DNA from: Anthostomella pinea
Taxonomy: Eukaryota; Ascomycota; Sordariomycetes; Xylariales; Xylariaceae
NCBI GenBank assembly: GCA_963556695.1
Contig: CAUWAG010000010.1
Span: forward strand, 992,001 to 1,056,000
Direction of reading: 5' to 3'
DNA length: 64,000 nt
A program made the position numbers and the translations under genes. The notes beneath the pieces are model-generated. The model did no database searches, had not been told where the DNA came from, and was given only the letters and a program-made list of their open reading frames with translations. Shown here piece by piece: positions 12,610-21,460 of the stretch (positions are counted from its first letter, which is position 1; each line of letters starts with the position of its first letter).

Positions 12610-13010
12610 GGTGCAGCATCAATGACCAAGAAGCGACGACGGAGCATGACGCCGGGAAACAATGACTCCCACGAAGAGAGATATTAGAGATATTGAAGAC
12701 TCTTTGTTCTTCTGCACGCTGTCTGGGGGGGCAACAGCTGTAGCAGGAGCCGAACAGTCGATATCCGCAGGCAGCCTAGCAACTCTGGGGCTGGGACGGT
12801 GCTATAGTAAGTGCAAACTTACAAACGCCGTGGACTGATCAATCTCGGATTCGTCGGGACGGATTGATATTCGCCAGTAGGCAGGCAGCAGGCGATTCTG
12901 CGGAGTCTTGTTACTAAGCTCTAACGAATTCCATCACGAGTGAGGCTACGAGAATCACGATAGACTGTATGTAGTAAATGGCGAATAAAGCAATGAATTG
13001 CATATCTACC
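12610..13010. other. Convergent intergenic stretch
   Basis: About 400 bp between the 3' ends of csn1 and prp18. I see nothing beyond likely 3' untranslated sequence. Confidence 0.6.
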
Positions 13011-14090
13011 TCATCCCATCAACTGTCTAATATCCTCGGGCGGCCAGCGAACCTGAGCAAAAGTGAGACATCTCTTGATGCTCTGTAGGTATTTCCTCGT
13101 GACCTCGTCACCCATGACGTGGCCCCTCTCGCCGTCGTGCAGCTTCTCGCGCGCGCTTCTCTCGTGGATACCCACCATGGTGACTCCGATGGGCCAGGCG
13201 GCCTTGCCGATACTCAGGCGCAGGTAGCCGTCGTTGGCGTCGACGTAGCGGCGCTCCTGGGCGGCCTGGACGATCTCGACGACGGGCTGCAGGATGTCGT
13301 CGTCGAGCTCGCCCTTCTCGAGCTTGCGGAACAGCGGGGTCATGTTCTCGCGGCTCGAGACCATGGCGTTGACGGCGGCCTTGCTGGCGAACGTCTCGGT
13401 TTTGGTCTGGAGCTGCTCGCGCGCCAGCGCCACCTCCCACTCGCGCAGCACCATGGTGAAGTACGATGCCAGCTGGCGGAACAGGTACGTGCGGGCCGCG
13501 CGGTCTTGTGGTACGCCGTTTGTGCTGTCCACCTTCATGTCGGCCTCGTCGACAAGCCGCAGCGTCGTCGGGATCGGCCCCGTCGTCACCACCGTCGTCA
13601 GCTTGTGGTACCGCCGCAGCCGCGCGCGGTGCGTCTCCCCGAACAGCGTCGCCGGCGCGCCCAGCTCGCGCAGTTTTGCGACGAGCTCCTTGTCGGGTAT
13701 GTCCTCGTCGTCGCCGTCGGCGGCTGCATCTTTGTCCGTGTCGTCCTCCTCGACGAGGTCGGGCAGCCCGAGCCGTTTCCGCCGCGCGCGCTCCTCGGCC
13801 TCGGCTGCCTCCTCGCGCCGCCGCCGCGTGTCCTCCTCGAGCTTGCGCCGGCGGTCTTCGCGCTGCCGCACCTCCTCTGCGCCGTCCTCCTCGCGCTTGC
13901 GCTTCTCGGCTGCCCTGACGGCGCGCTTCTGCTCGAGCGCCTCCTGCTCTGCACGGTAGGCGACTTGGCGCTGGGCCTCGGCTTCGGAGCGGCGGATGTA
14001 TTTCTTGTTGCTGGCTGGGGAGTCGTTGGCGGATGATGTGGGTGGTTTCGCCTTCGCGATCTCTTTGGACATTAGGGATGCGAAATCCAT
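13011..14090 (-). CDS. prp18: Pre-mRNA splicing factor Prp18
   Basis: A single uninterrupted exon encodes 359 residues. Residues about 40-125 are a highly charged Lys/Arg/Glu helix. DKELVAKLRELGAPATLFGE with RARLRRYHKL is the small splicing-factor motif (SFM/PRP4-like). The C-terminal Prp18 domain is all helical and includes the conserved loop region IGKAAWPIGVTMVGIHERSA and ends in KRCLTFAQVRWPP. Prp18 acts at the second step of splicing with Slu7, stabilising the 3' splice site exon in the U5-containing spliceosome. GC content is very high, which opens long frames on the opposite strand; these are shadows. The start Met leads MDFASLMSKEIAKAK, the usual family N-terminus. It lies head-on to csn1. 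Confidence 0.93.
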   Translation of the reverse strand: MDFASLMSKEIAKAKPPTSSANDSPASNKKYIRRSEAEAQRQVAYRAEQEALEQKRAVRAAEKRKREEDGAEEVRQREDRRRKLEEDTRRRREEAAEAEERARRKRLGLPDLVEEDDTDKDAAADGDDEDIPDKELVAKLRELGAPATLFGETHRARLRRYHKLTTVVTTGPIPTTLRLVDEADMKVDSTNGVPQDRAARTYLFRQLASYFTMVLREWEVALAREQLQTKTETFASKAAVNAMVSSRENMTPLFRKLEKGELDDDILQPVVEIVQAAQERRYVDANDGYLRLSIGKAAWPIGVTMVGIHERSAREKLHDGERGHVMGDEVTRKYLQSIKRCLTFAQVRWPPEDIRQLMG

Positions 14091-14330
14091 CTTTGCCGGG
14101 TGGGGTGGTGAGGGAACACCAGTCGACGATGGGATGTGTAGCTCGTATATTGGAGCTGAAGAGATTCTTGAGGGGAGATAGAAACCACTGGCTTTTATGA
14201 AGATGATGTAGAAGTTATCGAGATAAGTACCTGGTCAGTGGTAGGTAGGGGAAGAGCCGCAAGGTAGATGCAGTAACGGGTAGTATTTTTAGCTTTCCTG
14301 GGGAACTAAGCAGTTGCCTCGGTAAAGCCT

Positions 14331-14345
14331 AGACTGCCAGGCGGC
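14331..14345. repeat. Isolated copy of the MITE-like terminal motif
   Basis: AGACTGCCAGGCGGC here is identical to the left arm of the inverted-repeat element at 34654-34668. No matching right arm is seen nearby. It lies just outside the first AT-rich island, so it may mark one end of a decayed element. Confidence 0.5.
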
Positions 14346-14389
14346 CCGTGTGTATGTACTGAAAAGTATCGAAAATTGTGTCTTTTCGG

Positions 14390-15226
14390 GACTATTTTTC
14401 TAATAAATATCATTAGTTTAAGAAAAACGAGCTACCTAGCAGTTTAAGAGTATTTAATAATTAAATATCTTTTGATATAATAATTAATAATTAATTATTA
14501 TTTAGAATATTTAATCATAGCTTTTAATCGCTATTTATATATTGTAATATATTATTTATACTATATATAATATAAATATCAATTTTACTTTATTTTCTTT
14601 ACATAGTTAACTTAAAATTACCTTATTTAAACTTAATAGTTTTAATTAAAATAGTAATAATACTTTCAGCTTATTAAACCTCATTTTATCCAATATATCT
14701 GTTTGTTAGTTAAAGAGTTATATTTATAAATAGCTAGATTTAAAAAAAACCAAAAAAATTAAGGTAAAATGAATTATATATTAAAAAGGTTTACAATAAG
14801 AAGTTCTATACATAAGTAATTATTTTGAACTGTAAAAAAATTGGAAATTATTTGAGTTAAAAAGTTATATAACTTATTACTTTTTTATCGAGACTTTTTT
14901 ATTTTTATTAAGTTTTTATGCGTTAATTATACGATTAATTATATGAATTGTTTTTTTAATCAAAAAACGTTAAAAAAGGTCTTCTATAAAAAGCTAATAG
15001 TTTTATAACCTAGTTGACGTTCAGTAAATTTTTCATTAAATAAGAAAGTCATTTATTAAATAAAATATAAATATAAAATTTTAAGTTTAAACATATTTAA
15101 TTTTAAAGAGAATAAGTTGTTTTTCAACGTTATTATTAATTTAAAGACATTCAAGCTAGTTACGTAAATTAAATTAATATTTACGTGGTAAGGTTATAAG
15201 TATAATAATAAGTTATAATTATCTAT
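14390..15226. repeat. AT-rich island 1, RIP-like degenerate sequence
   Basis: Composition switches abruptly from about even GC to overwhelmingly A/T, with abundant TA and TTAA. No gene can be read. This is the expected product of repeat-induced C-to-T mutation of old repeats in filamentous ascomycetes; the original repeat is no longer recognisable. AT-rich sequence resumes briefly after the LTR (about 15442-15520). Confidence 0.75.
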
Positions 15227-15231
15227 ATACT

Positions 15232-15436
15232 TGTGACGGCCTGCACAGACCTTCCCACATGACAAGTGGATACTTCTTAATAGGGGAAGGATCTGACCAG
15301 AGGATCCCCTTAAAGGGGCAACCTCCCACTGTACCTATCTCTCTCTCTCTTCCTTTCCTCTCTAGTCTTGATATTCTCGTCAATAGAGTAATAGCTGCCG
15401 GCCATGTCCCAGCTCCTCAATACGCTCGCCGTGACA
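15232..15436 (+). mobile_element. Solo LTR, copy 1 (205 bp)
   Basis: The element begins TGTGACGGCC and ends CGCCGTGACA, the TG..CA ends of a long terminal repeat. It is flanked by a 5-bp target duplication, ATACT, at 15227-15231 and 15437-15441. A second copy at 32150-32361 is very similar over its whole length. No internal retrotransposon region lies next to it, so it is a solo LTR left by recombination between two LTRs. It includes a pyrimidine tract with CTCTCTCTCTTCC. Its GC content is normal although it sits in AT-rich sequence. The orientation given is arbitrary. Confidence 0.88.
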
Positions 15437-15441
15437 ATACT

Positions 15442-15877
15442 TTATAATGTTTATAATATGCTATAAAATTGTTACAATTAATGATTGTTATTTCTTAACT
15501 TTATTTAATATTTTCATAAAGGGCTCTCGGCGTGCCTTGTAAGGGCACGTAACGAAGGGAGTATCTGCATTTAATGGAGGCAACCAAGCAGGCGGAATCA
15601 GCCGTTGTGTAACGGAACGGAGCAAAGAAGCTGAATTGGCCGACGGACCCCTCCATCGTCGATTGACGTTCCATGGTATCACCCAAACCCAAACCCTTCT
15701 GGAAGATCACTCCTCCGTTAGAAAAGTCTCACATTGCTCGCTTCAAACCACCTGGTGTGAATAATCCTCTTCACAACATGACCTGAGATACATCTTTAGC
15801 ATTGGCGAGTCTTGTCAAGACACTGCCCCGCGAAACAAGCAACATCCAGCCGAGAAGTACGAAGCACATCTATCGCC
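15442..15877. other. AT-rich edge and SAP18 upstream region
   Basis: The first part is the tail of AT-rich island 1. The rest has ordinary composition and should hold the SAP18 promoter. Small open frames on the minus strand have no recognisable features. Confidence 0.5.
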
Positions 15878-16719
15878 ATGGACCGCCATGCGACACCACC
15901 CTTCATGCTGCAGCTCTTCTGCCGCGCCGGCGCATTCCACAGGTGAGAACAGCATTCGCACTCAATCTGTGCAGACGGTCCCCTACAGCAACGGATGAAG
16001 ACTAACACTGCAGCACCCTCAGGCCGGACGAGTTCACGTCGACACAGCTGCCACCACATCTGAGCCTCTACACCTGGCCCAACTGCACCCTGACCGAGCT
16101 CGCGCACCAAATCACGTCCTCGAGCGACGACAACACATCGCTGCTACCACCATCCGCCATCGGCACGCGCCTCGCCTTCCGACTCATCTTCCCAGACACG
16201 CGCAGCAACGCTAACGGCGCAATGACGGCGCGCTACATGGTGAAAGAGCTGGGCAGCGTGATCATCGGTGACGGTGGGCGCGGTCTCGACCCGGACGACC
16301 TGGATGCGGAGAGGAGTCTCGAGACGGAGACGGACGGCAGCAAGACCCTGAGCGAGGCCCGGTTCGTGGTCGGGGACTACATCTCGTGCGCCATCCTGCC
16401 GCCGCTGCCCGACGGCTCGGTCGCGCCCCCGTCTAGTGCGCGTATGGGGCGCGGAGCTGGAGCGAGCGAGCCCAGAGCTGCGGTTGGACGGACGCCATCA
16501 GGCCCCGGCAGAGCCATAGATAGGGAGCGGGAGCGGGAAAGGGAAAGGGAAAACGGGTTTGGACGGCCCGGCAGAGGCAGAGAGCGTGGAAGAGGAGGGT
16601 TTGATGACTTTGTAGGCGGTCGTGCTGGTCGTGTGCCCATGGGCGAGTGGAGGAGGGGAGAGCGACTACCGGATGCGCCGTCTCCTGCCCGTCCTCGCGG
16701 AAGGGGAGGCAGGTTCTGA
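15878..16719 (+). CDS. SAP18-like Sin3-associated / exon-junction ASAP subunit
   Basis: Exons 15878-15942 and 16023-16719 give 253 residues. The N-terminus MDRHATPPFMLQLFCRAGAF followed by HRPDEF is the SAP18 signature. The ubiquitin-like fold continues through LSLYTWPNCTLTELAHQI and ARYMVKELGSVIIG to FVVGDYISCAIL. A long C-terminal tail is Arg/Gly/Glu-rich with RERERERERE and RGRGG repeats, suggesting RNA or protein binding. SAP18 proteins link the Sin3-histone deacetylase complex and the ASAP splicing-related complex. Two 3' splice sites nine bases apart (after 16013 and after 16022) both keep the frame; the downstream one gives the family reading FHRPDEF, the upstream one adds three residues. 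It faces the complex I subunit gene tail to tail. Confidence 0.9.
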
Positions 16720-17526
16720 ACAACCAGTTTAGTCCTGGCCACGGCTGAGTGGCATGTGCTGGGGAAGCTGGGGAAGCTGGAAGCCCAGCACTGGTACCAG
16801 GCCACCTCTACCCAGTCTCCGTCTTCACCACAAAATGGTAGAACATATGCTGGGATCAGTACCAGGTCCAAAGCTCCGACTCCTTAATCTTCAGTCAGCA
16901 TGGCTGGTTCAGGAGGCTGACGAGTATGTACGCGTACTCGCGGCATGACCCGAAAACTCGCATCTTTCTATTCCAGACGTGTTCTTGATTGTTGGGAGCT
17001 TTTACGTTCATGACGGTGCGCTTGGTAGCCCATGGGGTATGTTTTTTAGGCGTTATGGGAGTCGATAACGAGATACCCGATGCGTATACTTATTTATTAT
17101 CTTACTTGAGTTATCTTAAGTGAATCTACCCTTGCTTATAATCCCGCCAGGCTAATCTAAGTAACAACTTAAACCAGCTCGTTAATATTGCCGATCTCCC
17201 ATCTCTACCAACTGTTCTCGTACTAAACCCGATTCTGCCGGTAAAGAGCAGCTCGTTTAAGGTAGACATATCTTCCCCAGCTAGGGTCGTTGGTCCTTCG
17301 TATGAGAAGACGTACGAGAAGAGCCAAATGAGTTCTTTGGCCGGTTTATGGATTGGATGCATAGAATGTGGCTCGCCCCAAGTGTGCAAGTAGCATATAG
17401 CAGCAGTAGCAGTTATTGGCAAAAGGATATCTCGTTGATCAACTCTATCGTTGAATTCCTGCTGAGCGACCAGTCCTAAGTACAATCGGCCGCATCGTCC
17501 CCTGTACTTCGACCTCAACCTCAACC
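16720..17526. other. Convergent intergenic stretch
   Basis: About 800 bp between the SAP18 and complex I subunit 3' ends. A 156-codon frame at 17126-17596 (-) overlaps the last exon of the complex I gene in another frame and lacks family features. I see no other gene. Confidence 0.5.
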
Positions 17527-17881
17527 TCAGTACTCGGCCATCAGGTCCCCCTTCCTCTTCGCGCGCATATCCCACCTTCCCTAGACAGGCCGCCATGTCA
17601 GATAGGCCCCAAACTCGGTATCCACATGCTGGATGCTGGAGATTGACTCACATCTGTCTGGTACGCAACGACACCGAAGATGGCCGGTACGAAGACGGCG
17701 TACATGAATGTGATGCGGGCTGTTCTCGGGGTCCATCGGAAGAACTTGTGTCGGTTCGTGGTCATATCTGCGGGCGCGTTAATACCTTATCATCTCTATG
17801 GGTTGCTATTGGTTTCGGATCGTGGATCGGGATCGGTGTGTACATACTCCCTAGCTTCTGGATGGCCGGGTCCATCGCCAT
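17527..17881 (-). CDS. NADH:ubiquinone oxidoreductase small accessory subunit (6.6 kDa / NDUFB4 family)
   Basis: Three short exons on the minus strand, 17881-17848, 17767-17652 and 17580-17527, encode only 67 residues, so no single frame is long. Introns are 80 and 71 bp, the first with a GTATGT donor. The joined protein begins MAMDPAIQKLGNM, continues TTNRHKFFRWTPRTAR, has one hydrophobic helix (FMYAVFVPAIFGVVAY), and ends TDGRWDMRAKRKGDLMAEY. From what I know of the family, the RxKxFRWTPRTA block, the single helix and the GxxxMRxK tail are characteristic of this membrane-arm accessory subunit of mitochondrial complex I. A second Met at residue 3 could also start it. Its promoter region faces the glutathione transferase gene. 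Confidence 0.85.
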
Positions 17882-18708
17882 GCCTGGAGGAGATGATTTT
17901 AGCTTTGCTCGTGTCGCAACCGAGGGGCCCGTTGAGGTGTCTGGGTATTATGCGTACGGTAGTGCTGTAGGCCACCCATCTTGGACGAGGTAGGCTGGTA
18001 CCGCGCGCTAGGTGGTGTGGTGTTATGGGTTCAGGTGTGTGGTTGCTTCGATGATGTGAATTGGATCAAGAGTTGGCGTTGAGGTCGATGCGACATTGAA
18101 TTGAATGCATGTGGTCGGGTTGGGCTACGCGCCACACCTGTTTCAAGCCACACTTGCAGGTGTGGCTGCGCAACACCTTACTCAAACATTGAAGATTCAC
18201 GTTCCGCTTCACATCAATGGCCGATTACAGCTTTCTGGGTCACAAACAACATAGTTCTGTCATTTTCTTCAGTCCATATCGCGAGAAGGATCATGGGTTA
18301 CAAACTTGTAATTCAGAGCCTGCTTACTGTAGAACGATGATGTGTAGCTAGCTGGCCCCGACTCCCATACAAGTTACAGTACTCAGTACTCACGTACCGA
18401 GGTTAAGATAAGGGTGGACTGACTCACACTACTATTATTAGACTGCCTCAATACCTCCAGAGCACAATTGAAAGTGACCGGAAAGTGACCGATTCCTTCA
18501 TCACCTCTGATCATCCGTGGTGTGACCTCAGCGGCACAGTAACAGGGAACCCCGCTAGGTTGATCTTTACCGTCAATCCATATTGCCCAAGCTCCAGCGC
18601 TCCATTTATTAACACTGCTTCTACTTGACATCTCATCCACACTTGATATATAAGGTCCAGCACTGGCCCCTATTCCACCGCTCCAGACAAGAGATATATC
18701 GCACCATC
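17882..18708. promoter_or_regulatory. Divergent promoter region, complex I subunit / GST
   Basis: About 830 bp between two divergent starts, without a gene. It contains an inverted repeat, GCCACACCTG at 18131-18140 and CAGGTGTGGC at 18157-18166, around a 16-bp spacer that itself holds CCACACTTG. Such a paired site could bind a dimeric regulator. Promoter function is inferred from position only. Confidence 0.45.
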
Positions 18709-19632
18709 ATGGCTTCCGACGCACAAGCCAAGGTCAAGCTGTTCTGGTACGTGGTTCAACTGTCCACCCATGTCCAAGCCATCCGAACTGACATCCAAAC
18801 AGGCTCGAGAAGTCGCGCAGTCAGAATATCCTCTGGCTGCTGGAAGAACTCGACATCCCCTATGAGCTCGAGACATTTCATCGCCAGCCTGATATGATGG
18901 CGCCGCCCGAGCTGAAGAAGATCCATCCCCTGGGCAAGTCGCCTACCATCACTATCACCCCTGCTGGTGCTACGGAGCCCATCGTCCTCGCGGAGAGCGG
19001 GTTCATCACACAGTATCTGAGCGAGCACTTTGGCCAGGGCACGACCATGATGCCCAAGCGCTATAAGGATGGCCAGGAAGGCAAGGCAGGTGGTGAAACC
19101 GAGGAGTGGCTCCGCTGGCAATACTACCTCCACTACGCCGAGGGCTCCTTAACGCCTGTGCTTTGTGAGTAAACTTGCGCGTCCACTCCTTTCCTGACCT
19201 GTTTTGTACGACAAGAAGCAAAAGCTAACTCTGGACCCCGCAGTCATGGCAATGGTCCTCGGGATGCTGAAGGGTCCCAATATCCCCTTCTTCATTCGCC
19301 CCATAACGGCCATGGTTGTGAACCAGGTGTTTGCGAAGCTCATCTTTCCCAACATAAAGACGCACTTTGCGTTCCTCGAGGAGCAACTCGCGACGTCTGG
19401 CGGTGACTATCTCTGCGGAAAGAACCTGACGTCGGCCGATGTGCTGCTCAGCTTCATCATGATCTCGGTCAAGGACAAGCTCCAGGAATTCGGCAGCTTT
19501 GAGGGTGGCGGTCCGCAGGCACTCTACCCGAAGGTCTATGCGTATATTGAGCGGCTGCGGTCGCACCCTGGGTACAAGAAGTCGACGAAGAAGATCAAGG
19601 AGATCGATTCCAGCCTCGGTATCGATTGGTAA
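18709..19632 (+). CDS. Glutathione S-transferase, fungal Gtt1-like
   Basis: Exons 18709-18746, 18803-19164 and 19244-19632 give 262 residues. The thioredoxin-like N-terminal domain has WLEKSRSQNILWLLEELDIP, whose Ser/Arg region is where the catalytic Ser lies in Gtt1-like enzymes. HPLGKSPTI (the cis-proline region) and LAESGFITQYL (the Glu-Ser glutathione-binding pair) follow. The helical C-terminal domain includes FAFLEEQLATSGGDYLCGKN followed by LTSADVLLSF, the conserved N-capping Asp motif. The enzyme should conjugate glutathione to electrophiles or act as a peroxidase; yeast Gtt1 is ER-associated. A hydrophobic stretch around IPFFIRPITAMVVNQVF could favour membrane contact. The exact class is uncertain. 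Confidence 0.88.
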
Positions 19633-21460
19633 ACTACCGTGCCTTGGTTCGTGACACGGGCTACATTGCCAGCTGGATCGGTCTTACATGTGTGACTATA
19701 GGGTATTGCTTACGCACGCAGTCATCTCAAGCCGCTGCCTAGGCATGGGCGGTTGAAGGTGAATGTGTTGCAGGAAGCTTGTATAGATTGCAAACTCACA
19801 ACTCAATCAACTGCCGGATGGCTTGCCACTCAACATCTCCTTCGTTGTCGCTCTCGCCAGTGATACTTTATGGCTTGTCACTTGGGGTCCGTGGGATGGG
19901 CGCTTCCCATAGGAGCTGGGGGCGAATACATGACTCTTTACAGCTATAGGGGAAGATGTTGGACGTCCAAACAGAAGCGTAGACACGGCTTCCGGTCCAA
20001 GCCCTCCACAGCTGTTCTGATTAAGCACGGGAACATCTGGTAATGCTTTCGGCTCACATCACCTCGTTTATCGAGAGTATATGGCCGATCCACGAAATAG
20101 GTAACTTTCAGCTGTACACGACTACTTCAGATGCTGCAGCCACTGACTGTGCGCGCGATCGATGCAGTTGCTTTGCTCCAGCAACTCTCGACCACGACCT
20201 AGGGGTACTAACCCAGCCATTGCGGCATTCTTGCTCGGACCTATTGGTTGGATGCACAATGGGCGAATTGGCCAAGGGCATGTAGGAAACACATTCTCAG
20301 TGAAGTTGATTATTAATAGTCCCAGAGGCTGGTTGCACGACGTGCCATCGCCAGGAAAACATGCCTACTGGCGTTTTGGGGGCCAACAAGCTTCAATACC
20401 AAACAGCCCCCAACCTCAGCCATTTGTCAGGAGTGCCGTGCCGCTCATTCAGCCTCGACATGTCGCCATGCAGAAGTCGAATGGCGGTCTACCTATCATT
20501 TTATTCACAGGTGACAGCAGACTCATGACCGTCGTCCACTGTGGCTGATGAGTCGTGTCGGCAGTGCTCTGAATTCAAGGTCTGACTCGCACTCAGCACG
20601 CTTATTACCGGTATATTCTTATTACCGTAGACCCCTGATTCTAGCTGTCTGGCCCGTAGAGAGCTAATAGATAGTCGGGCTGGCCCGTGGTCCCCTGGCT
20701 CCGATTCGTCGTAATGACATGACGTCAAGGGACAACTTGAATCGCCCAAGTTCCAACGGCAGCTGGACAAGCCGTTGTTGTTTGTGCAAGCTTCTGGCCA
20801 GTGGCCAGCCTGCCAGTGTCGACGTCGTGGGAGGATTTGGGAGTGGCAGAGGCACCCACGGAGACCACGGATCGCGGCGGGGACCCAGCAGTAAAAGCAA
20901 GGCCAGCCAGCACTCATCAGCTCAAGTTCCATTTCAGAAGAAGCATCGTGGCTCAGACTTGCGCCGCGCCGAAGTAGTACCTGCCAGCAAGCAGCACCGT
21001 CTTCTCCTTTACGCTATGGGGCTGGACCCTCAGACCCTGTATATTAGGGGGACTTTCTTGTTGATTGGCCCCTTTGGTGATATTATATGTAGGTGATGAT
21101 GATTGAATGGTGGCTGCCAACTTTTATCATTGTTACAGTATAAACAACGAAACAACACGACAAACGACACCACGACCCGCCCGGATCCTTCAGATCCCCG
21201 AAGCCGTCTGCTGACGCACAACAACATCTGGCCCGTTTTGCACGTCCAACCTGGGTAGCGCGAATTCTTCACCCGTTTCTCCTCAATTGAGGCGTGCCAG
21301 CGACTAGCCGGCAGTCCCGGACCACAACAACAGGGCTCGGCCATTGTGGATACATGCCTGATAGATGCGGTGCCAACACCGTTTTCCACCGTGTCTCTGC
21401 AAGCCGGCGTCACAACATACCTAATCACACATCCCGACGGCAGTGTTTTGACTGGACGTA
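19633..21460. other. Intergenic region upstream of the LCAT-like gene
   Basis: About 1.8 kb of ordinary composition. Many overlapping short frames occur on both strands but none carries a recognisable motif. The last few hundred bases should include the promoter and leader of the next gene. Confidence 0.5.

Noticed and set aside
13119..14036. 305-codon plus-strand frame (and a 221-codon one at 13294-13959)
   Set aside because: They lie antisense to prp18, whose very GC-rich codons keep opposite frames open; the products are low-complexity Leu/Arg/Ser without domains.
17126..17596. 156-codon minus-strand frame
   Set aside because: It overlaps the last exon of the complex I subunit in a different frame and has no family features.
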